Source: Epinephelus fuscoguttatus
Lineage: Eukaryota; Chordata; Actinopteri; Perciformes; Serranidae
Assembly (NCBI RefSeq): GCF_011397635.1
Contig: NC_064760.1
Location: 30,682,856 to 30,746,855, forward strand
Length of the DNA: 64,000 bases
Direction: 5' to 3'
Position 1 is the stretch's first letter. Every line of letters starts with the position of its first letter. Under the pieces are notes generated by a model that saw only the letters and a list, made by a program, of their open reading frames with translations, did not search any database and was not told where the DNA came from. Positions 10,743-46,990 of the stretch are shown in pieces. Position numbers and translations under genes: made by a program.

Positions 10743-12439
10743 TGTTTTGACTTGTTTTGCCTTGTTTTGCCTGATTAGTGTGTGAGCAAGCACCTGACTC
10801 AAATCACCTGTGCTTACTTTGCACCATCATAGGCCTTTTTCATGGCAGACATCTTGACATGTCACAGTAGGAAAAGCACAGGTGTCAATAACAAAATGAA
10901 TGGTGGCTGAATTCCACTTAGCTGCTTCAGGCCCTACCTGCATGTAAACAAACACTTCTGAAAACGGATATTATTTTCCCCTTTTTTAAAATAAATAATT
11001 CTGTCCACATGACCCTTACAAAACATCATCGTCCACATAGAATGCAAAAATGACCCCAAACACTAGCGCTAGCTGTCCTCATCAGGCTCCCCTTATCACA
11101 AAGGAAATATAGGGTACAGGCTAATGTTACCTTTTACAAAACATCTACTGCAGATTTCATCACTGCTGGTTCCCGGACATAAGGTTCCTGGACATAAGGA
11201 TGAAGGAGCTCACATAAAGAGGAGTGATTTTTAGGTTCTGGACATGCTAACGTTTTCTTTTCATTCGTCATCAACAACGATCCCACACTGGAAAGTGTCC
11301 CACAAGGGACTGTTGGTTCAACCGGACCTGATCCAAAATTGTTGTTTCTGGTGGGCTTTAAACTGCAGATGCTGAGGTGGCACAAATAACACTGGGCACA
11401 GCCATGATGCAACAGATGCGTCTGTTCGTCCATGAAGTGGTGCAGCAGTACTAAGTTTAAGTATGAAGTAGTTATTGAAAGCAGTGTTGATAAAATATAA
11501 ACAAAGCAGTAGTCTGCTATTGTTGCTGTAAGACACAAAGCAACACTGAACATGTGCAAATTTCCAAAATGTTACATTTTACATGTCCATACAGATAAAC
11601 AGTAACCAGAGTTTGGAAAAATCTGCACCTTAAAAAGCAATTTAAATAATCTCAGTTTTAATTACCTAAAATTTGCATGTAGACAAGAGCCCAAACTGTA
11701 GAGGAAAATATCCTTTTTCAGAAATATCTGTATGTGTAGACTGGGCCTCAGTTTTAGGGTCCTGGTATTGTACTTGCCCACTGTCACGGGAACACTTGAA
11801 TAGAACAGAGCCATTGTTTGTGTTATTAGTTACACCTGAGGCCTGTACTACGAAGGAGGCAATACGTTTACCAATGGATATCAGATATAGAATTGTACTG
11901 TTAACTAAACTACACAGAAATGAACCAAAATGTTTTTCCAAATATTCAAAGTGTATGTTTTGGTTTCTCAAGATCTTTCTGTAGCTGTCTTACCACCACA
12001 ATTACTTGATTTTACTTTTGTGCAGCTGTGGAGGAGCTCATCCATTTCCTCTGGAGACAACGTAGGACAGGAGTGTTCATCATCAGCAAACTCAAAAAAT
12101 AAAGCATTGGCCACTGACTGTTTTAAGACTGCTTAATTTTGCCATTTTTCCAGTGTGTGAAAATGAGCTTAGACCTGTTTTAGTGGTGACTGGAGCATTT
12201 GAAAGTCCCTACACAACCACGCCACGGTGCACCATCCCAAGTGTTTTCACGTATTGTGTCTGATTAGACCTCGACTGCGACAGACCTCTCCCTCTACAGC
12301 TTACACATTTATTACACTCTGTCTGAAGTCCTCATCACTCATTCAGTATTTAACAAATTATTTTTGCACTGGCTGTTAAATTACATCTATAGATACAGAC
12401 TTCATTATTCCCATGAAGGGCAATTTATTTGAGCAGCTT

Positions 12440-12440
<1 letters not shown>
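10743..12440. other. Intergenic DNA with scattered repeat fragments
   Basis: At 10856-10885 a segment (TTGACATGTCACAGTAGG) resembles one inside the 5.0-6.0 kb foldback element (about 5187), so it is probably a fragment of the same family. Near 11840 CCTGAGGCCTGTACTACGAA looks like the edge of a common fish repeat. No supported exon, although both strands contain open frames of 60-140 codons. Confidence 0.4.

Positions 12441-12482
<42 letters not shown>
12441..12482. repeat. (CA)21 microsatellite
   Basis: Forty-two bases of uninterrupted CA dinucleotide. Confidence 0.98.
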
Positions 12483-12486
<4 letters not shown>

Positions 12487-12964
12487 AATAATTTATCTAA
12501 TGTATGTAATCTAATGGTGGTGATACAGGACTGTAGGTAATTTGGTTCAATGTTCTGTAGGATTTAGTGTTGTTCATTTATTGGTATATGGCATAATTTA
12601 ACATCCATTGTGTTCAAAAATCTGCTGTTTTCATTATTTTGAGATGATGATCTCAATTTATTATGATTGAAAAGTTAATGTATATTTAAGTTATTTTTTC
12701 AAGTCTTTCATTAATGTTAAGAGAATTTTCCATTTTGGGATTTTACAAAAAAAATTACATTTAGACTGTAAAAGATGGCCTTTAGCACATTTTTTATGGC
12801 GGCTTTTAATTTTTCATCAAATAGTGAATTGCATACCATATGCAGATTGTTGCATGTACACCTCACTAGCAGTAAATAATGTACTGGTAGTGTTGAACTA
12901 CACGAAGCGAGACAGCTGCAAACCTTCAAAGTTAGAGATATTTAAAGCTTTTAATGGATCAGTT

Positions 12965-13070
12965 AGGTATGTTAGATGTCGTGACAGCTGTGCAGGGGGG
13001 GCCCAATGGGATTTTTTTTTTCATGGGGCCCAAAATTCCTGGCGGTGGAACACTGGTTATGGCACTACAT
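12965..13070. repeat. Interspersed repeat fragment
   Basis: The motif GGGGGGCCCAATGGG, a T-run and CATGGGGCCCAAAATT form a short partial palindrome seen widely in fish non-coding DNA. Family not determined. Confidence 0.35.
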
Positions 13071-13779
13071 AAAATAACTATAAACAATACCAAACTTTTT
13101 ATTCCAGGCTTCTGAAGGGCCTCCCTCCCAGTGGGGCGCTGGGTAATCAGTCCCACTTTTCCCCTCACTACGATGCCCCTGATGCAGGGTGAGCATAGCT
13201 CTGCTGAGCACAACTTATGTAATCAGCAGAAAGCAGGTGTGCGGGGTGACAAGGCATTTTTCCAGCTGGACCTCATTAGGTCAAAGTGTGACTAATGATC
13301 GTCTATATTAGAGACATATTGCAGTGCCTCGTTTCACAAGTTCTGCTGCTGCCCACAGAGCTTAAAAACAAATTAGGATCTTGCTTAAAATGCATGACAG
13401 ATGACTGTAGTTTAGTCATTGTGGAAAATAGTTCATGATAGATCAGTATATAGATTTTTACCCCCCGAAGGAAGTGATAGTTAAGCAGGACTGCTAGGAT
13501 GCATAGTTACTGATGTATCAGCTGGTGTTTGCCCTCAGCTGTCAGTTGGTATTGGTTAATGTTTTTGTGGTGTTTATTTGCAGACTATCATAAAATACTT
13601 GTAAAAAATGTTAAGAAATAAGAGAGAGGCTTATATTGAAGTTATGATAAAAAATCTGAGCAGAAAGGAGGAACTGATTGAAAGGAAACTGGGGGAAAAA
13701 ATGGAGATAATCAGCATTACAAGTGGAAAAATAAGCCCAGCTTAATTAGGTCATTATACAAGGCAGGGGAGCTTTCAGC

Positions 13780-14080
13780 AGGTGAGATCCTCTCCTCACT
13801 GCCCTCCTGGCTGCGCCCCCCTCCCGCTGAGAGTGGAGGCGGGGGTGTCACCCCTGCGTTTCATCCCTCAGCCAATCATCATCTCTAATAAATGAAACTC
13901 CACAGGAAGTGACATGCTTGCTAACGCTAATTATGCTCAGCAGGAGGGGCTGGCTGCAATTAAGCCTCATGCTAAAGCCTCTGCCTGCCAATGCCATGTC
14001 TCCCTCTGAGTCACAGCTACCTTCGCCTCCCTTTGGTCCTGTGGAAGATCACCTGGCTCTGCAGTCCGCAGAGAGCCGAC
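13780..14080. promoter_or_regulatory. GC-richer non-repetitive block, candidate regulatory element
   Basis: Stands out from the AT-rich surroundings. It contains GCTAATTATGC and GGCTGCAATTAAGCC homeodomain-type cores and no recognised repeat. The overlapping 103-aa plus-strand frame has no recognisable domain and runs into a GT microsatellite. Function is inference. Confidence 0.25.
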
Positions 14081-14219
14081 CAGGAAGTGTGTGTATGTGT
14101 ATGTGTGTGTGTTTGTGTTGGAGGAAGGTTGGTTCAGGGGGTCTGGCCTTGGTATTTAGCAGCCTTTTGATTAGAATAAATCAGAGAGCTTTCATCTCAG
14201 TGAAGGATGTGGAGATCTA

Positions 14220-15180
14220 AAGGGCAGGCACCTTTCAGCATTTCCAGCAGAGGGGGTGTCATTTAAACTTATACATACACTATCGATTCATAATCGATCG
14301 TTTAAAAAGCAAAGGCCTCCTCTTGTAACAACACGACAAAAAAACAAGTTTCTCCTATGACAAAATAAAGAAAATTCTGTTAATTTACAATTTTAATCTG
14401 GCATATATCGGTATAATAAATAAAGGTGTCACTAATAAAGCCACAGAAAATTATCACCCAGCTCTGCATTTCCCCTCAGCTGGACAGCGACAAGGTCCGA
14501 AACCTTTCTGTTGAGTCTTACTGCTCTCATCAGGTCATTTTCAGACACAGCATGTAGTTAACTGACTTTAACCTTCTGTACCTGTGAGGCATGACACAGC
14601 GGTCAGGACAAAGTTTGAGCAGGTAAACAGTGGCTCATTATTTAGCATTTAGCAAATAAAGAGCCAGATATTGCCCTTGGTAGTTGGTAGACACTAAAAT
14701 GGAACTAAAAGGAGAGTGAGTAATAGACTTACATTCTTCAGGTGGCCAATAACACGACTCCAAATGAATACTGATGTTGCACTATTCCTGCTTTATGTGC
14801 AAACAAGCTCCTGTGTGCTAGCACATTCACCCTATCAATTCTATTTGATGTGTCAGTGTTGTGCTTTTAGGTTGTCACACTGCCCCCAAGTGGCCAAAAC
14901 ATTAATTAGACTAAAGTTTTTTTCCTCCAATTATTATTTAGACTTTTCTACAAAGTCAGTCCAGTATTCAGCTGGTTAAGACTGATTGTTGTCAAACTAG
15001 GGCAATCAGTATGAGGATGAAAATACATATCTCAAATTCTAGTGTTGTGCTGTGCATTTTTTAAGGAATATATTTATTACATTTTTTTTTTACATACAAT
15101 ACAGAACAAAGTAGCTCGGACATGACGTGACAAAAAAAATTGTAGTTAAAAAAAGGAAAAAGAGGGGAAAAATAGTGGGC
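14220..15180. other. Intergenic DNA, nothing recognised
   Basis: AT-rich. One 87-codon frame (14716-14979) has no homology I recognise. A part near 14720-14900 resembles 2700-2900 (GGCCAATAACACGACTCCAAATGAATACTGATGTT versus the similar stretch at 2712-2750, described here only in outline), suggesting a shared old repeat. Confidence 0.4.
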
Positions 15181-15385
15181 ATTACCTCCTACAACCAGTA
15201 GTGTCGTGGAGGGTATACTCAGGTATACGGCGTATACCCACTTCTTTTTCTATCCAGTTACAGTATATATCCACCTATCAGCTTCACAGCCATTGTAATA
15301 TATAGGAGAGTATGCCCACTTCCTCATCCATAACCTACCTATCTACCTAGCAGTACACCCACCTCATCAACTACCACTACACCAC
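15181..15385. repeat. Interspersed repeat
   Basis: Contains two related arms, GTATACGGCGTATACCCACTT and GAGAGTATGCCCACTTCC, plus CACCTCATCAACTACCACTA. This type of sequence recurs in fish genomes; exact family unknown. Confidence 0.4.
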
Positions 15386-16149
15386 TGCCTACAACCACAC
15401 AAAGGCAGCAACAAACAAACAAATAGGGCATATAGACAAATGGCAAGATTATAAGAAGACTGATTTACAGGCAATGTACAGAGACTGGCTAAGCTGATTC
15501 AGGAAATCCCTGTAATATGGAAGATGAGAGTGTAGGTGCTTTAAGTAAGGTTCCCCAGACTTTATAAAAAAGCCCACTGCGCATCTTTGACAGTCAGATA
15601 TAAAACAAAGATGTGGTGCATGGATTTATTATTTGTTCTCCAATATACCCAATTTTCCCACACATGTCAGCAGAAACTCCAAATTAGATACAGCCCCTGA
15701 CTGGCTGTACGTTAAAGTGCAATGAGATTACCTTTTTTTCTCTTTTTAATGGTATCGTTAAACACAAGTTTAATTCTGTGAGAAGCAGCAACAGATGCTT
15801 TGAAGTTGGTGTTGAGTAATGACAAGACTCAAAAACGTTTTTTTCTTTCTCAACCATAAAAAGAAAAAAAAAGAAATTGGAATAAGTTATAACAAAGAGA
15901 TGTTTGTCAGTCAGACAAAAACCCTTCATGTGGCTTTGGGTATTTTTTTTTTTTTTAAAAATCATCATCTGATGTGGTTTAGCCCTGTTGCCTTCTTCAA
16001 GGTACACAAAGAGTTAAAGAGTTGAAAACAGTTTTTTCCACTTGACTTTGCATTAGAATAAGCCATTAGAATATGTGAAATGATTTAAAAGTGCCTCTTC
16101 ATCCTCTTTACTAAAGAAGGCATTATTTGTTCACCTGTCATTTTCTTAA

Positions 16150-16495
16150 AGGAGCTGTATACGACATAAAGAACATCAAAATAGCAGCAAACAACTTTAC
16201 TATGTAAAAATATTTTAGAGTAATGGCATCCTGAGCAGAAAATCAAATCACGCTACCTCTGTGCGTGTTGTAATTGGACCTGCTGTCCATGCATGTTAGT
16301 GCATGTGAGTCCCTGTGTGTGTATTCCAGTAACTAGCTAACTGCTGCCATTCTGCACTGTGCTCATACAGTGTTAACCGCTAGCAACCGCCTGTCCACCC
16401 AGGTAAACACCGTTAGCTCTGTCAGCACTGTTGCCACTGTAAGCATTGTGCGCAGATCGTGTGGTTAGCACCATTAGCTGCTAGCTGCTAGCTCA
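16150..16495. repeat. MITE-like or element-terminal sequence next to the Harbinger relic
   Basis: Repetitive GTTAGC/GCTAGC-rich DNA (GTTAGCACCATTAGCTGCTAGC) that resembles sequences found many times in fish genomes. It directly abuts the 3' end of the transposase relic, so it may be that transposon's own terminal region. Confidence 0.4.
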
Positions 16496-17176
16496 GCCAG
16501 TGATAATGGTATGACTTTGTCAAACAGTTTGTTCTCTTTGACCCTGAGGATACACCTCCTGACATGGACTCTGAAAGGAGCAATAGACTGTGACACTCCC
16601 TACACATTTGGGCATTCTTTGAAAGAAAGGCACGTTGATAAACCTTTCAGGGAACGAGGAACATGCACAAGAAAGCACTTGTTCACCATAATAACTATGT
16701 CTGCTGTGAGGAGTTTGGTCATGGCAGATAGCTGGAAAATCTCCCAGTCACTCATAAAACCTGCATATAGCGCAGACACATAGGTGATGGGACCCTGGGG
16801 TGCAATGCCAGTCATGGCCTTGGATGTGGTGTGATTTATATGTTGCAATCACCTTGCTCTGCAAAATGAGAGAGGAGGGAGCCAGGAAAAAAACTGTATG
16901 GTTAAGCACCACTTGTGTATCAGGGAATGCTGAAGACTGGTGGTAACTGTGAGCTTTGACTTCTTCTGGTGGTATCCACAGGCGGAGGGAGCCAAGAACA
17001 TAGCACAGAAAGTGCGTCCAGGCTGCAGTGATTCTGCTGGCTGTGGTGTGGAGAATACCAAAAGGGTTGGCAAGATCTCTGAGAGGGAGAGGCAGGCACA
17101 GAGACCAGTACATCAGAAACAGCACTAATTCATCTATGGGTGACAATTTCTGTGAAAATAAACACATAACAATCAC
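16496..17176 (-). pseudogene. Decayed PIF/Harbinger (ISL2EU-like) DDE transposase
   Basis: Minus-strand frames read, in order, as parts of a Harbinger-type transposase: LSPIDELVLFLMYWSLCLPL (about 17140-17081), then AAWTHFLCYVLGSLRLWIPP, then TGIAPQGPITYVSALYAGFMSD with IVIMVNKCFLV (16810-16670), and finally RRCILRVKENKLFDKVIPL near 16560-16500. The parts lie in different frames with stops between them, so this is a relic. DDE transposases of this group cut and paste the element's DNA; this copy cannot be functional. Family identification rests on remembered motif order (the SLYAGSxSD and VDKGFLV blocks), not on a search. Confidence 0.72.
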
Positions 17177-17639
17177 CCTAGATATAGTTTCTTGACTTGT
17201 TACACAGACAAATAGGATGCTATTGTTTCCCTGACATGTCCCAACTGCTAAAGCCTGCAGTCCACATCAGAAAACTGATTCATTTGGACAAATAAATCAG
17301 CTGAAAAGAAGCTGAGCAACACCTCGAAGACTGCAGACTTTGGCTGTGAAGGCATGTCAAATAAAAAAAAATAACACCCTATTTGTCTTTATAGAAGTCA
17401 AGAAACTAAGTGAAAAGGTCAGACAAAATCCATCCCACCACTCCAGGCCTAGATATAGCTGTTAGACACAACTCATTACATTACATTAGTTATTTTGCAG
17501 ATACGTTGATATAAGCAACTTACAAAATGTGTAAGCACTAAAGTAGGTCAAGCAAACATGGATCTCTACATATGGAGAAACAACTCATTACATTGCCTCC
17601 CACTTACAATGGCAGTGCTAATTAATTATATAAACAGGC

Positions 17640-17915
17640 ACAAGAGATTGGTGCAGAAATGGCCTCCCAACTGCAGACCATGTGTAGCCCCACCAGCCAA
17701 GGATTTCCACATCCAGCGTCTTTATCTGCAAGATCATGTGGGACCAGCCACCCAGCCGACACAAAAATTGGTTTGCACATGTTTAGATTTTGTGTACTAA
17801 CAGTCAGAAACTGTCCCAGGAAAGCTAATCTGCATGCTCATTGTCTCACCAGGGTCTTGACCTGACAGCAGTTCTCCATCGTAACCAACTTGCGCTGTTG
17901 TGAAGGTCAATGGCA
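17640..17915 (+). pseudogene. Tc1/mariner-like transposase fragment, decayed
   Basis: Across two frames the plus strand reads ARSCGTSHPADTK, FRFCVLTVRNCPRKANLHAH and then GLDLTAVLHRNQLALL, which follows the order of the N-terminal and linker region of a Tc1-like transposase found in fishes. Stops and frame changes interrupt it. Identification is tentative. Confidence 0.45.
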
Positions 17916-18302
17916 CACTCCCTCAAAACTTGGGACATGTATGGCATTGTGTTCTGTGATCAAACTGCACGTTTTAGGTGGTTGTCCACCAGTAAAGAGA
18001 ACCAGATCTCTGGAGATGACAAGGGCTGAGCATGTGGAAAACAGGGCAAAAACACAAGTAAGCACAATGCACAAAAAACCACAAGGAAGAAATCAGTACA
18101 GAAGCAACACTGAAAAAGCATACAGCTGGCATTATCGACACAGACAGATTTCTCTGGCAGAGTAGTGGAGTGGAGACCAGGTATATGTAGGCAGGTTGAT
18201 GAGCTGAGTGGGAACAGGTGTGCCTTGTCAGCTGCAGTGGGAAGAGCCAGCCACGCCCCCTGCCACACACAAGAATCACCACAACCAGAGGGTCGTTGGT
18301 AC

Positions 18303-18532
18303 CCATACAGACCAAGTATGGTGCACGGGCTGATAGCTGGAGGACGAAATGCCCTTGACCAAGGCACTTAAGCCCCAACTGCTTGGGGCACCTGTCCAAG
18401 GCAGCCCCCTCACTCTGACATCCTTCCATTTAATGCATGTATAGATCCTGTTTGTACATGTGTGTATTTCAGGCCTGCGTGTATATGACAACAGAATGAA
18501 AAAAAATAATTTCCCCTTGATTAATAAAGAAT
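18303..18532 (+). repeat. 5'-truncated SINE, same family as 2044-2335
   Basis: Plus-strand body CCTTGACCAAGGCACTTAAG, then CACTCTGACATCCTTCC and the tail AATTTCCCCTTGATTAATAAAG. The tRNA-like head is missing, the usual result of incomplete reverse transcription. Confidence 0.75.
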
Positions 18533-18539
18533 ATCTTCT

Positions 18540-19200
18540 TCTTTTTTCTTCTACTGAGTGCATAAAAAAGTCTTGGGTATTTCACTTAAATCTGCGAAAA
18601 CTGGAAGCAAAACAAAAGGATTGCATAAACCTGTATATCAGCCCATGATAGAATGAGTGTGAAACCCTTGGATAGATATCTATTGGATAGATATTTTACA
18701 AAGCATGACCTTTATTTATTTATTTATCTATTTGAGACCTTGATTACATAACTTACTGTTGGTCACAGTTCAAATTGCTCATTGGCAGAGGCAGCATTGG
18801 AACAGGTGATCCCCACCATCCTAGTTTTTACAGTAGACTCTACCAGTTGCCAAAAGGCCTGCAAATGCCAACATATTCTGGAAATGCTTGTATGATGCAT
18901 ATCAAAAATAAAGTGGTAAACACTTTAGACTTTTCTGGATAATGGCTGTCAACCACACGTCACAGAGACTGACAGATACACCAACACACAGGACTTAACA
19001 GACTGTTGTCCACGTGTTGTAGAAGCCATTGTACCTGTGTGTATGAATTGCTACTTGCAGCTACATTGAGAGGTGTAACAGTTATCTGATGACCAATGCC
19101 AATGTAGTAGACCTAAGCTACTATTGAGCATGCTCTTGAATCTGGGAGTGTTTAAATCCTGGTATGAACACACACAATGACAAAACACGACCAGTTAAAG
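18540..19200. other. Intergenic DNA, nothing recognised
   Basis: AT-rich, with a short TTTA/TTTATC simple stretch near 18711-18731. No exon, repeat boundary or RNA gene recognised before the probable adam19 3' UTR. Confidence 0.4.
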
Positions 19201-19217
19201 TGTATAATATCATATTT

Positions 19218-19238
19218 TTTATTTCTCATGTGTTTATT
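19218..19238 (-). terminator. Possible distal poly(A) signals of adam19
   Basis: Two AATAAA hexamers on the minus strand (plus-strand TTTATT at 19218-19223 and 19233-19238) lie about 1.8 kb beyond the adam19 stop. A nearer TTTATT at 20688-20693 sits inside a repeat. Which site is used cannot be told. Confidence 0.35.
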
Positions 19239-19239
19239 T

Positions 19240-21038
19240 GAATTCCATTTGAAGACACAGTGTTGCACAGTGCCAGGGTTTGCATAGGTCTGATAGGAAG
19301 GTAAAACATGGCAGCTGACAGACTGTATTTCCATATTACAGATAAAACCAGGTCATCCACCAAGCAGTCAAAGGGACCAAAGTTTTTAAGAGTAGCTTAC
19401 AATAATTACAAAATGATCACCGTCACACAGCCTGAAATATCTTCTCAGATGTTTGAGTAACTTTATAGCATTTTGGTCATGAGGGAACGCCCACTAAACA
19501 GTTTCAAAAGCATCGGCAGATGAACATGCAGAATGAATAAAACTGATGTTGCAAATGGTCATGATTAACTGATACATGTAAATAAAATTATGGCTCATTT
19601 TTTTCTCAATGCAAAATCATTTGAAATGTTGCCCTGGACAAAGACAAAGTCAAATACTCACAATCTGTGGGGTTTAATGCATCAGTGGATGATTATTTGA
19701 CATTAAAAAGATTGCTCAAAGTGCAACACCACAACAATATAAAAATCACTAAAACAAAACTAACAGCGAAACTGAAAAAATCCCTAACATTTCCTGCTAC
19801 ATATCAGACATGTATCTCTCATCATAAGCATATACTTACAGCGTGCATGCAGGACTTTCACTGATCCCCTGTAATCCAGTTAAAATCCCATTCTGATTCA
19901 CACATAAGAAGCAGAAGCACTTCAACATTGGCATCTTTTCTTAATATAAGATATCCCTTTACAGCTGATGCTCTTTGAGAGACACCATGTTTAGTACACA
20001 GGCTACACTGTAAACATTCATTTTTTTTCTTTGCGAATAAATACTCCTGTACCAGTGTTTCAACACTGCTGCACAGAATTTCACATTTCCATTAACTTTT
20101 GGGACAATAATAACAAAATGTTTTTTAATCCACAACATTCGCTGTTTCAAGTTGTGAAAGCAGACACGTAGGGCAAATCTACACAACACAGATTCACACT
20201 GTAGTTGGTAACTTTTATAAAAATAGCTTTTTGCCAATATCATAAATCAGAATTTGCCTCAGAGGGCTTTACAGCATACGACATCCCTCTGTCCTTGGAC
20301 CCTCACAGCGGATAAGGAAAAACTCCCCCAAAAAACCCTTTAAAGGGAAAGAAAATGGTAGAAACCTCAGGAAGAGCAACTGAGGAGGGATCCCTCTTCC
20401 AGGACGGACAGTTGTGCAATAGATGTCGTACGAAACAGATCAGCAGAATAAATTTACAGTGATCTATATGACAAAATTCACGGGTACCCGGGTGCCTGTC
20501 AAACTAGGCAGCGTTGATCAAATATGAATCAAAATTTTGTTGCTGCGTTGCCTATTTCTTGCCTAAAATATTTCAGAAACATATTTTTGTGTACTGTTTA
20601 GCTGTAAAATGAGAAAGTTGCTGCAGCCAGGTGGTGCTCGGTGCATCACTTGACTATCTCCAACAACATGGCAGCTGGGTCACAAACTTTATTATTTCAC
20701 ACACTACCCGTCTCGTTCAGTACTTTGTGGACGTAATGAGAGTTTCAGCAAATATGGCAAAAAGTTATTTTCATAAAAGGTACCAACTGTGGCTTTCAGT
20801 CTAAATCTTGAAGATTTAAGACTTAAAACATACACATTGTGATATGTTCTATGACTTGCTGTGACTCTACCACTTTCCCTCAGTACACATCAGTGTAAAC
20901 ACACTGTAATCCACAGACCCGGAGTGTCAAGTATTCATCATATCCAATAGTGCCACATTTTCTTGTCAGCTGCTGATATTCAAAAAGACAGTCTGAGGCA
21001 GTCCTTTAAGTGTTGGTCCCCAACGGTTCCCTGAGTTT
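19240..21038 (-). other. adam19: Probable adam19 3' UTR, with a nested repeat inside
   Basis: Follows the adam19 stop codon on the minus strand and lacks coding exons. A long 3' UTR is usual for ADAM19. The stretch 20200-20800 is repeat, described separately. The extent is inferred from poly(A) signals only. Confidence 0.4.
20200..20800. mobile_element. Foldback-family element with a second repeat inserted in it
   Basis: The ends are an inverted pair: TGTAGTTGGTAACTTTTAT (about 20202) and ATAAAAGGTACCAACTGTGG (about 20774). The inner part GATCAAATATGAATCAAAAT and GTGTACTGTTTAGCTGTAAA (20517-20608) matches the 5.0-6.0 kb foldback element. Between about 20250 and 20470 lies an unrelated common fish repeat (GGAAAAACTCCCCCAAAAAA; AGAAACCTCAGGAAGAGCAA; GAGGGATCCCTCTTCCAGGA). 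The layout suggests insertion of one into the other. Confidence 0.6.
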
Positions 21039-45462
<24,424 letters not shown>

Positions 45463-46990
45463 TCTAACAACAAGCGGCTCCAAATCAATCCGCTGAACTG
45501 AGACATAAATGTGCGGTAAACAAGTCCGGGTGTTTCACATCGGATGGAGAACACGCCGCCGCTGTGACATAGCGATAAGCCGCCGCTGCTCGTCTGATGC
45601 TTGCAGACCGCGGGGCGCACATCTCTCTCATTCTCAACCCCTCCCCTTCATTATTACACACAGGGAGAGGGACACGGAGCTGTCGACTGAGGTGAAGCAA
45701 GATTACACAGGATATAATGAAAGATGTTGGAGCAACAAGACACTGACATCATCATTATAGTAGACTGATGTAAAACATGCAAATACACCTCGTGTATGGA
45801 GCATTATCTTCATTTTAGACTTTGCAGAACAAAAAAATCTTTACATTTTTTGTTCTGTAGCTATAGTTCTGCTAAAAATCACCATTAACACAATAGTTAG
45901 TAGTAATAGTAGTTTGGTTGAAGGGTTGTTCAAGGACTGTCTTCTTTAATTCAGCATTATTTCTTAAAGTGGTACACCAACATTTTTTGTATTGTACTCC
46001 TATAATGCTGGCAAACACTCAAGAGACAGATTGAAAAAACACAAGGTCAAAACTGAAGCAGCAGAGACCAAGATATCCTCACTTTTAGCCATTATAGTAT
46101 GCTTCAGGCACAAAAAAATGCCAGATCCTACATTTCCCATCATGCAACACCCTCCCTGCCTGGTAAATTCCTACATCTAGACCAGAGGGTCAGCAACTGT
46201 AACTATCAAAAATATGAAAAGTAATTAAAATAAATCTGCCTGGAGCTGCAAAACATATTTGAGCCTTATAGTATCACTGTGTATTAAGTCTAAATTAGCC
46301 TATTGACATTAAATTAAGTATAAATGAGCAATCAAAACTATGTTTTACCACAAAATGGCTCCTCTGCAGTGGGCTGTTTATGATTATTTGGTACTTTCAG
46401 TTTGCAGTGTTGGTGGTGAAAGCAAACAACTCTGTCCACCCACTATATAATTCTGTATTTTCCTCTGAGATCTTTACTTTTGTGGATTTGGAATCCATTG
46501 CAAGCCTAGCTAGGGAGGCTTAAAATTTTCTACCACTGTTGAGGTTTGGCAAAATTTAGAGGAAAAAGTGCAATGGCAACACATTTTTACAACTGGAGAA
46601 TGAAAGAATTTCTTTAGGCCAACAACAATAATGAATAAAAATTTTGGTCAAAGCCACAGAGAGCGGCTACAGAGCTGCATATGGCTCTGGAGCAGCAGGT
46701 TTCCTAACCCTGTTCTAGGCTAACTTAAATGTAAGGAGTCGCTTTCTGTCTGTCCTTCATTTCTGTCGACAACCATTCATTCAATCGACTTCACATTGTA
46801 TTGCTGAGAATCCAAGGATGTGCAGCATCCAGTGCAAGCTCTTGAGATCTGCAGGCTGTACTACAGTGGTAGTGTATTCCGCACATACTGAGTAGTGTAT
46901 TGAGAGGGACCCCCTGTTAACTGTCACACTGCCAAACAGCATGTTGGTTACAGCTTGAACTCCATTGCTCGCCACAACAAATTCAAGAAC
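45463..46990. promoter_or_regulatory. Region upstream of adam19; no gene found
   Basis: The first few hundred bases (45463-45700) are GC-richer with several CpGs (GAACACGCCGCCGCTGTGAC, GCCGCCGCTGCTCG), as expected of a vertebrate 5' UTR/promoter. No TATA box is obvious. Beyond about 45750 the DNA becomes AT-rich with no exon recognised; direct partial repeats occur at about 46800 and 47165 (TATTGCTGAGAATCCAAGG versus TACTGCTCAGGACCCAAGG). Confidence 0.4.

Noticed and set aside
13909-14220. 103-aa plus-strand frame as a small gene
   Set aside because: Runs into a GT repeat, has no domain and no promoter or poly(A) context.
45463-45483. Longer adam19 N-terminus starting seven codons earlier
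   Set aside because: It begins with TTG; the first in-frame ATG is at 45462, directly before the signal-peptide-like leader.
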